Shown here: positions 56,130 to 64,000 of the stretch, piece after piece
Numbering within the stretch: the stretch's first letter is position 1
Layout of the letters: the number at the start of each line of letters is the position of its first letter
NCBI GenBank assembly: GCA_000149265.1
Contig: CH003363.1
Location: 591,980 to 655,979 of the forward strand
DNA length: 64,000 bases
Source of the DNA: Ciona savignyi
Lineage: Eukaryota; Chordata; Ascidiacea; Phlebobranchia; Cionidae
Direction of reading: 5' to 3'
Program-made: the position numbers and the translations under genes
Notes under the pieces: model-generated
Told to the model about the DNA's origin: nothing
What the model saw: the letters and a program-made list of their open reading frames with translations, nothing else
The model's database searches: none

Positions 56130-59100
56130 TTACAAAGCGATGCCGTTAGTGTGTGCTTCCTTCTTCGCATCGGGATTCCACTTTGGCGGTGCCTTTTTCT
56201 TATTCGCGAGGCAGAAGAGAGCGAAGAGTTGTAGTAATATCATGCCACCGGCAAGCGCCAATAGAGCAATACCCCAGTCGGGTACAAATTGAGAGCATGT
56301 TTCTTCGCAAACTACTGGTGGCTGTGTGACCGGCGGGGTAGTGGTGGTGGTTGTCGGTTGTACTGTTGTGCTTCCAGGCCACTGAGTGCCAACGCTATTC
56401 AGATTGGTGAAGATGTAAGGAAACTCCTAAACGTTATACAAAACCGTTACACGTTGTATCACTTGGTTAACTATACAGAAAGCTATCGTTTGTAAGAGCA
56501 AGTATATAGTCTAAATTATGCCCTTTTACAGTAATGATTATCAAGGATATAAAAAATAAATAATAAAAAAACGGCGAAAATAAAGTAATTTTACACACAT
56601 GTTTTAATACAGATATGGTATAACTTAAAAAAGACATATAAATCGTATATTAATTTTCCGGAATTCAAATAAAGGTCGCGGGGATTAATCTTCCCGAATT
56701 AAATAGGTCATTATACGACACATATACCAATGCTATACAAAAAACGGTGTTGGCTACCTACTAAGGGGATCCAAACCTTGTTCAGTATTAAAAATAAACA
56801 TATTTTTACCAGTGTTTCACATGTTATGTTCAGATACCCAGTAAGCTGGAACTAAGCACTCGATTCGTCATACCGGTACCTCTAGAGGATCGCTTGGATC
56901 GCTTAGATCGCTTGGATCGCATGAAGCGCTTGAATCACTTGGAGCGCCTGGATCGCTTACTATACTTCGTTATTACAAAAGCCATGATATTAATGTTAAA
57001 GTTGGGGTTAAAGTTAGTTCTGGGGTTGAGATTAGTGTTTGGGACAGGGTTAAAATGACTTTCCATGGTAATCTAAGTAATCCAAGCGCTCCAAGCGCTC
57101 CAAGCGCTCCACGCGATCCAAGTGCTCCAAGCGATCCTGTAGTATTTAGAGGCACCCGATTCATACTGTTTTAACAGTTGGAACTGGATACTAAAAGTGT
57201 TGGTCTTACCTCTGTGGGGCAAAATAGGTCGGTAATGTTCCAGACAATTGACTTCATGCCGACTGGCTCTAACTGCAAAACATATTCAATATTAGAGCTA
57301 ATAATCTAAAAAAATTAAAGAGTTACTTTACGTATATAAAAATGTTACACATCGGTGTATTGCTTACAATATTTAGACAACTATTTTAATTTATGCCAAA
57401 TTTGGTTATAAATAGGATATTTTATACGTTATCCTCGTGAAAGGATGAAAAATGAAGAAAGTTATTAAATGGTTTATCGTCCGAGTATCTCATGTCCACT
57501 ATCTGGTTACCGTTTATTATGCAGTGGGTTGCATATATGATGGAAACGTTTAACTATTTTAGATGCTTAACTAGTTTCACGCGATGTCTACTTAATGCTA
57601 CCTATAGTTATACCTTAATTACTCGTTAAACGGTCAATCCTTTAACCGTCCAAGTTTTGAGTTAAACGACCGAAAAAAAGTAATTGAGAACGCTCGTGTT
57701 GCCAAATGGTTAACGAGACCGATACATACACTGAATTATATTTAAAAACGTAGTAACAAGCCCATAATGGTTTTAAAACTTAGACTAGGACTTGGAAAAA
57801 TGTGATTGGTTTGATAATATTTATTATTTTAACGTTATTATTTTTTAAGTAAATTTAAATAAATAGGCATTACAGACCGTGGTATACCTACCATGTTGTT
57901 CCATAGATTAACCGCCCCCATTGCGTGGCCTTTGCTGCTGAAATGAAAGCAATCAGGAGCAAAGAAAGTAGCGTCCACCTGACCGTCCTGTTTAAGATAC
58001 AAACTTGATGACAGTATAGTGGCTTAACGCTAGTATTGGCTTTACAGTACACTATGTTTATGATAGTCTAATACACTGGATTTTATACTAGATTTTCAAT
58101 AGTCTAATAAAAAGAATATTTAAAACAGAATATTTAAAGTGACTTTATAACAAAATTGAAAATCCAGTATTCGGAAAAAATAAGACAGCACTGTTTTAAA
58201 CCAAGCAAGACAACATTTCAGGAATAAATTACTGACACTATTTAGAGTTGTCTTATTAGAGATAGTCACTCCTTATAAGACACTCACTATATACGAATAG
58301 GTTGCGGTAAACGATGTTGGTTGTGTTTACCTCTGTGTAGGGTAGGACTGTATGTCGAAAGAACGGTTGTAGAACGACTGTAAAGTCTTCACGAGTGTCG
58401 TATCTTCCGCTTGCTATGAGGTCTTGGGTCAGTTTCTGTGTACATGCATTACTTCGTTGGTTATACTTAAATCTTTTGTCGAAAAATACTGATCCTAACC
58501 ATTTCGTTAATTTTAGGTGTATGGATAAGTCTATTATCGTCGGTTATTGGTCTATTGTCGTCCAAAACCTGTGGATTAATGGATTGTGCTAAAACTTTAG
58601 GAGCGTTTCATGATGTACAACACAGTGCAATAGCTATACGATAACCCGACAGTGTGTGCAAGGTAATCTGACGATTCAGCGTGTGTTAACCTACTTAGTT
58701 TTCCCATTCACGAGGATAAACATGAATATCCTATGCTACAAGCTGCTGTCGATGGCATAACTTTCGGGATGACATAACTTGAAAAGGCACATATTTATAC
58801 CTGGTATTCTTTGTTCTTCAGTACAATATCCTCTTTTTCGGTTTCATTTGCTGAAACGATGTAGTTGCAGAAGGTCAGCTGGGCCGCTCTACACTGGGGG
58901 GTTGACCCAAACCCGTGCCCAACTTCAGGAAGAACATATATCTCCATAATCTCGACGACGTTCACCATCGTTCTCGGTAACTGGTGATAATGCTATCTTT
59001 AATAATCGAACACAGTACCATGGATACCACTTTGTTGTATGTAATGCGGTTACACGCATACGTTCTTAATGCGCTTGCATACAATAGTAAATTATGTTTG

Positions 59101-62100
59101 TCAGGCCGAATAACTTGATGGTTATAAGTGCGTCGTCTTTAGAACCGAACGGCTGTGGTCAAAACTGGTTGCTAGGGAATCGGTCGTGTGCCTGGGCAAG
59201 GCCCTAAACGGACGCCTGAACCCAATAAATTATACTAAAGAAACATCTTTATTATTAACAACATACTGCTATAATAGCTCCGATAACCCAAAGGTGGGGC
59301 CGCGAGTTAATCCGGCGGTAATCTTTATAATAATGATCACGCATCCCGGAGATACAGTAGAACATCATGTACTATGTAAAAACGTACAATTCGATTACAT
59401 CTATGGTTAACCTGGTATTTATTATTCGTCTAGATTTTCCTTTTAAACAATATTTAAAGTTGAGAAGCGCGCTTTAAACTACCTCTTTGTGCATGATGTC
59501 TAACGCCTCTTGCAGATATTTTACGTAGTTTTCTGGTGTTGCGTCAGTGTCACGGTTGAGTGCGCACAAATCGTTCCCGCCGATGAATATGGTAATGAGT
59601 TTCCAGTCGTTTTCGTAGTTAGTTCTCTGGAAAATACAATTAAAATATTTGGACCACATTGCAAAGATTTATAAGATGACCCGAAGCAAAAAGAGACACT
59701 TGCTATGTTTGGGTATATTATATTGGCTGTTTCTCCGTACTAAATTGACCGTGTGTGTTAGCTAGTCAGTTGTGTCCGTAAGCACTTAACAAACATTGCC
59801 TAAACCCAGTGGAATGGTGGGTTCTACTAAATTGAAGCAACGTCTGAATCATACACAACACACTGCAATAGCTCTGATATTCTGACAAATGTCCGTGTGT
59901 TAACGCTTATTGCGTTTTCCCATTTTTCCACAGGGATAAACATGAATATCCTATCCTTTCGATTTGTTTTATGTGCTTATATATTAACATAAACTAGAAA
60001 ACAACGCAGCGACAAAATGAAGATAATATTTCCCACTAATATGATGCGATATCTTGAGGTTATTGTCAAGCCCATAGAGAGCTAAACCGGCGATAAAGGA
60101 TATTCAATTATAGTTCAAATGTTGTGAATAACCAAGAGTGCACTTAAAATAAAATGGCTGACTTGAACTATCGGGGTTTTGGGGCACTACTATAAGACGA
60201 AAAAAAAAAGAACAGTCGATCACTTACGGAATCGTTTATCATTTTGTCTATGATATCCCTTGCTTGAGCCGGCATATTTCTGAAAAGGGCACAGAGTTTA
60301 TTAGAATGGGATATTCATGTCAATTGCAGTAAATGGGAAAACGCAAGGGGCGCAATAATGCGAGAAATCGTTATAACCATCAGGTTCAGGCAATGTTTGC
60401 CAAGTGCCTTGCCCAAAGACACATTCAACTAGCTCCCGACCCGTTTCGAATCTGTAACCCCTTGGGTAAAATAAGTCGCACTAATCCACCAAGCTATATG
60501 TGGACAGTAGTCTGCCCGATCATTAGTAGTCTTGCCACAACCCTTCTTAAAAAAGTTCAATAAAAACCAATATGTAATTGTTTAAAATGGACCCTTATAG
60601 TTTATGGGCGATTTTGTTTAACTTAGTCTTAGATGGAATACACATGTTTATCCTAAGGATGTGGAAAACGTATTTAAGTTAAGTTTAACGTCCATTCTTG
60701 GATTCGAAGATTAACCCGAAAACAACGTACAAACCAAACGATAACGGCAAAAAATGAGATTAAAGATAAAAACCTTCTTATTTAATAATTTAAATAAAAG
60801 TCCCTACAAAAACGTACCTTGATCTTGCACCGCCAACAGCAACGTTAAACCAGAAATCTCCTCTCGGGGCCCGATTGTTTCCAAGCGCATATCCCTTCAC
60901 TTGTGGGTTAAACCTCCGCAGAATATCTGTAAAACAACTTATTATTTACACGGCACAGCGCGACGTTGTAATACACCGTATTGTCAAAAATATATTACTG
61001 TCATACCATTTTCTAAACTTTGCAATCTTTTGCAAAACACAACGAAAGTAAAATAGCTGATTTACGTCCTGTCCTTGTATACGAAACTGAGTAAATAGTA
61101 CCTCATATTCAAAGATTCCCACAACTATACGTTTAAGTAAGCATCGGTTATAAAAATAAGATCTTTTTGGTCTAAAACCACGAAATTGCTCACTCGGTAT
61201 TGTGATCGACCGTTCAAGGTCCATCTCCCCGCCGATTGACCACGATAATCCCCGGTCTTCCACTGCAATTCCCGGCAAAGATGTTGCTTCAATACCGAAT
61301 CCAGCCTTTTAAAAATGCGATTGAGTCTAAGTCTGTTTTTGTATATCGTGTAATGCAATGTCTGAATTTAATGGACGAAACACTTATCATATCGTATTGC
61401 CAAACAATGTGTTGTGATACGCTCGTGTGACCGAGTGGTTATCGCGACCGGTACCGTAATATATGCAAAAACGGACTCATAGTGAAATATCAATCAAAAT
61501 TTTAAAATTTAATGCACAAAAAGAATTAACAACAAAATATGTAATGTGTCGACTTACATCTTACCAACGTTAAACGCTTTACGTATATCGAATTATAGAT
61601 AAAACAGGGTTATGGAAAGGCCTATCATGGGTATAAAACTGCGTCCGGTTAAACAACGTTAATAAAACTTAATGTTGTGATGTTGATGTTAACTTACAGT
61701 GATGGAGTCCCCCATTGCTCCGACAATATCAATGTCACGTGGTCTCAACTGATGAACTGAAAGGCATTTGCAAAATACAGTTATAAACAGAAAAAAGTTT
61801 AAGAAGTATTCAGGTAAGGGCGCTTGATTGGTAAAATTAGATTGATTGGTAAATCTTTGATTTGCGTTTTTGTAAATCAGTTTTTTTACAAACCACAATC
61901 AAGTTAATCAGGTATAAAATTCTCGCAATAGTAACTAACATATACTGTAAGATATGTGTTTATTCTTTAAACTTAACAAACCCCCCATATAACCAAGAAA
62001 AAATTTAAATATAAAGCATTTTGTGGAAAAAACAATTTTGTGAAAAATTTAAACAGTATTATGAAATCTTTATTACTGGTGTCTCTTCGAACAGTGAGTG

Positions 62101-63161
62101 CTCTGATAATCCTTATACAAAACACGAGCGGTTAGTTCTTTGATAAAAAATGTGAACATTTGTAACATTTCACCTGATGTTGGTTTTGGGTTGCATTCTA
62201 GTGAGATGCTGAAATTGGTTGTCCCAGTTGCCCTTGGAGCAGCAGCAGAATTCTGCAACAAAGGACATTCGATTAAGATACTTATGTTATATCTTTGTAG
62301 GCTACATGAGAAAACGCAAGGGGCGCGTAAAAGACTGACTCGGAAAAAAATTACAACTATAAACGAATAACCACTATAAAAGACTAATAACTATTAAAAG
62401 ACTAACAACTATAAAAAGACTGATAACTATAATAAAATACCAAACTATGAAACACTAACAATTGTGAAAGACCAACAGCTATAAAAACTTAACAACCTTG
62501 AAATACCATAATCTATGAAGGATTAACAACTTTGAAACACTAACAACTATTAAAAATATAGCAGCTGTAAAAGAATGCTAACTACTAGTTTATAAACCCA
62601 AAGAGTTTAACGTTGATATGTTAACAAGGACGGTGTTTTGAGATTATACTACTGGGAAATATTTAAGAATAAGTTATACTTTTGTAACTTACCAATGGTG
62701 TTTCAGTTTTCTGAATTATTTGCTCCAGTTCGTTAAGTTTGTTAAGCCATTCCTTCTCGTCATCTGAAAAAAGTTTTTTTTATAAATATCAGTACTTCCT
62801 AAAACCGGGTTGAATTTTGCATTGTTCATGTAAGTCGCGAAATGTTCAAACTGTTTTTTCAGTTCTGCTGTTTTATTTAGCACCTGAAGTGCTGGTAAAA
62901 AGTGCTCCGCAACCTTTTTTCACTTAAGGCACATTTAGAAACATAGTAAAGTTGGCGGCACATTGCAGTCAAAATGTTAAAAAAGAGTAATAACAGTAGG
63001 CCTATTTGGGAGCTAGAAATGACTGGTATGGGCTATAGACTATGAAAACTTCAAATAGGATTATACGGGCTAATTTAGCTTACTAAAACCAACTTACTGA
63101 ATGATGAATATGCCAGTGGTGTGACCACAGCTAAAAGAAAGAACAGCGTCAATGTACTCAT
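56130..63161 (-). CDS. PLB1: Phospholipase B1-like GDSL lipase, copy C, 13 exons, intact
   Basis: Minus-strand exons: 63161-63098, 62763-62693, 62252-62174, 61756-61698, 61305-61194, 60926-60818, 60279-60228, 59626-59483, 58980-58801, 58435-58331, 57987-57892, 57272-57210, 56426-56130 (TAA). All are GT-AG and in phase, giving 476 aa. Same fold and likely activity as copy B: signal peptide 1-19, GDSIT nucleophile Ser89, SWSIGGE block, GGNDLC with Asn200, [13 protein letters not shown], and APDCFHFS with Asp337 and His340. A Thr/Pro-rich stalk (about 395-415), a pair of cysteines and one membrane helix (about 430-452) follow. Unlike A and B, the N-terminal exon after the signal peptide is split in two (62763-62693 and 62252-62174) by an extra intron, and exon 6 has one more codon. 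It is the most diverged of the three, so probably the older branch. Confidence 0.93.
56881..57137. mobile_element. Foldback-like element whose inverted ends are 10-bp tandem arrays
   Basis: The left end is an array of GGATCGCTTA/GGATCGCTTG-type units (about eight, 56885-56960). The right end is the complementary array (CCAAGCGCTC and CCAAGCGATC, 57068-57135). Between them lies the ordinary foldback-family core (TTGGGGTTAAAGTTAGTTC...AAATGACTTTCCATGG). It lies in an intron of copy C. Confidence 0.85.
57690..57790 (+). repeat. Short tRNA-like repeat (family S2), diverged
   Basis: GCTCGTGTTGCCAAATGGTTAA, CGAGACCGATACATACACTG and CCCATAATGGTTTTAAAAC. It lies in the intron between exons 11 and 12 of copy C. 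Confidence 0.7.
58560..58740 (+). mobile_element. tRNA-derived SINE (family S1), 5'-truncated
   Basis: GGATTAATGGATTGTGCTAA, CACAGTGCAATAGC, AAGGTAATCTGACGATT, CCCATTCACGAGGATAAAC and a TATCCTATGC end. It lies between exons 9 and 10 of copy C. Confidence 0.75.
59100..59350 (+). mobile_element. tRNA-derived SINE (family S1), decayed
   Basis: GATGGTTATAAGTGCGTCG, ACTGGTTGCTAGGGAATCGG, GGGCAAGGC and TAGCTCCGATAACCC are recognisable. It lies between exons 8 and 9 of copy C. Confidence 0.65.
59745..59965 (+). mobile_element. tRNA-derived SINE (family S1), 5'-truncated
   Basis: TGTTAGCTAGTCAGTTGTGTCC, AACCCAGTGGAATGGTGGG, ACACAACACACTGCAATAGC and GGGATAAACATGAATATCC with a CTATCC end. It lies between exons 7 and 8 of copy C. 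Confidence 0.8.
60303..60490 (-). mobile_element. tRNA-derived SINE (family S1), internally deleted
   Basis: ATGGGATATTCATGTCAATTG, AAATGGGAAAACGCAAGGG, GTTCAGGCAATGTTTGCC and CTTGCCCAAAGACACATTC. The middle is missing. It lies between exons 6 and 7 of copy C. Confidence 0.7.
62345..62580. repeat. About 19-bp minisatellite in an intron of copy C
   Basis: About eleven loosely conserved units around ACTATAAAAGACTAACA. It lies in the extra intron that distinguishes copy C (between 62252 and 62693). Confidence 0.8.
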
Positions 63162-64000
63162 GGCGCACTTCTTATTTTCGAACAAACTAAACTTACAATA
63201 TGTAGCCTTGACTTAGCTTTATAGTGTCGATAAGCTAATAATCAATATTGTTATCTTTATTTACTCATTTATTATCGTTATTTACTTATTTTTAATTTTT
63301 ATTTACTCATTTATTATCGTTATTTACTCATTTTTTCATATTTGTTTACTCATTCATACAAAACGACCTAAATCTCAGAGAAAAAAGCGAAAAATGTGTT
63401 CTAAATTTGAAACAATCGATCTAACTACTAACATCGCGTGCCTTATGCGATATGATAGACCTCGAATTACCTTTTGCGTGCACGTAACGATCTTTATTTT
63501 AACCTCGGAGAAGGCCATCTCGTGATTAAAGTATATCGTTATGCAGTTTATGGTACTAACCCGGTCAACATTTACTTATGTCGTTTATGTTGTTGTTGAA
63601 GCGATCGAAGCAGAGTCCTGTCATGGCATTAGCATTATTTTACGACTGTGTACTGAAAAGGGGTACCAGCGACCTATATTATGGCCTATGTTGATGGAAT
63701 GCACTGTTGTTCTGCAGGGTAATAAACGATGCTACTATTAAAATAGCCTCGTCCTTGATACTTAGCCGCACGGCCTGTGTTTATGTATTGATTTAGAACA
63801 TGATGTTTATGTATATCTGAAATGAATACCAAAGTAATGGAAAGGATATTCATGTTTAATCTCCGTGAATAAAAAAACGAGTTCTATTTCCGTGAATGGG
63901 AAAACGTGTAGGGCACATCTCACGCGAGTAAACGTTAGGTTACCTCGCGCCCACCACCGGATTACCGGTGCTATTGCAGATTGTTGTGTATGGTTGAGAC
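63162..64000. other. Upstream flank of phospholipase copy C
   Basis: Starts with the presumed promoter region of copy C (no clear core element). Then comes a T-rich simple repeat at 63245-63355 (TTATTTACTCATTTATTATCG units), and from about 63838 to the window end a reverse S1 SINE, cut by the window edge. No coding signal was recognised; the open frame 63541-63741 has no family resemblance. Confidence 0.6.
63838..64000 (-). mobile_element. tRNA-derived SINE (family S1), cut by the window end
   Basis: AAAGGATATTCATGTTTAATC, CCGTGAATGGGAAAACG, CTCGCGCCCACCACCGGATT and GTGTATGGTTGAGAC follow the reverse family order; a short internal duplication (TCTCCGTGAATAAA, then TTCCGTGAATGGG) is present. 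Confidence 0.8.

Noticed and set aside
7490..61500. Numerous tRNA-like box A and box B pairs
   Set aside because: They lack a foldable cloverleaf with an anticodon arm and recur as diverged dispersed copies, so they are tRNA-derived repeats and not tR​NA genes.

Overview
The window is eukaryotic and most likely from a solitary tunicate of the Ciona type. Evidence: compact chordate genes with many phase-consistent GT-AG introns; vertebrate-like families (LAP/densin-erbin, FMO, SH3BP4/MACC1-type, phospholipase B1) in a short interval; AT-rich introns; and dozens of decayed copies of two tRNA-derived short repeats. I recognise this repeat style from memory of Ciona; no database was searched. No rRNA, functional tRNA, CRISPR or prokaryotic feature is seen. 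All gene models below were assembled by hand from reading frames, splice sites and remembered family sequences.

Layout. (1) Plus strand, 496-23109: a LAP-family scaffold gene (orthologue group of ERBIN and LRRC7/densin). Seventeen exons join in one unbroken frame of 2474 codons: a long N-terminal extension, a CxC motif, about 16 leucine-rich repeats, a very large low-complexity middle (one 3.2-kb exon) and a C-terminal PDZ domain. (2) Minus strand, 30624-24764: a complete 10-exon flavin-containing monooxygenase (506 aa), tail-to-tail with the LAP gene. (3) Minus strand, 41171-33830: a 13-exon gene (1196 aa) whose C-terminal nine-tenths is SH3BP4/MACC1-like (SH3, ZU5, UPA, SH3, death-like), but whose first two exons encode an SH2 domain that lacks the usual phosphotyrosine-binding arginine. 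(4) Minus strand, 43169-63161: three tandem copies of a secreted, single-domain phospholipase B (GDSL lipase) with a C-terminal membrane anchor. Copies B (49311-55499) and C (56130-63161) are intact. Copy A (43169-47766) is frameshifted in two exons and is probably a pseudogene.

The space between and inside genes is filled with repeats. These are a long tRNA-derived SINE with an (ATCCT)n end; a short tRNA-like repeat; a foldback-like family with purine-rich, internally repetitive inverted ends; a hAT-type non-autonomous element with an 8-bp target duplication; a 950-bp element with TA duplications inserted into a short repeat; and several minisatellites, some of which have copied real splice sites.

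The four loci have no evident common pathway. The LAP and SH2/SH3BP4-like proteins are cytoplasmic scaffold or trafficking proteins, the FMO is a flavin enzyme, and the phospholipases are extracellular lipid hydrolases. The strongest candidate for something undescribed is the SH2-SH3-ZU5-UPA-SH3-death architecture.
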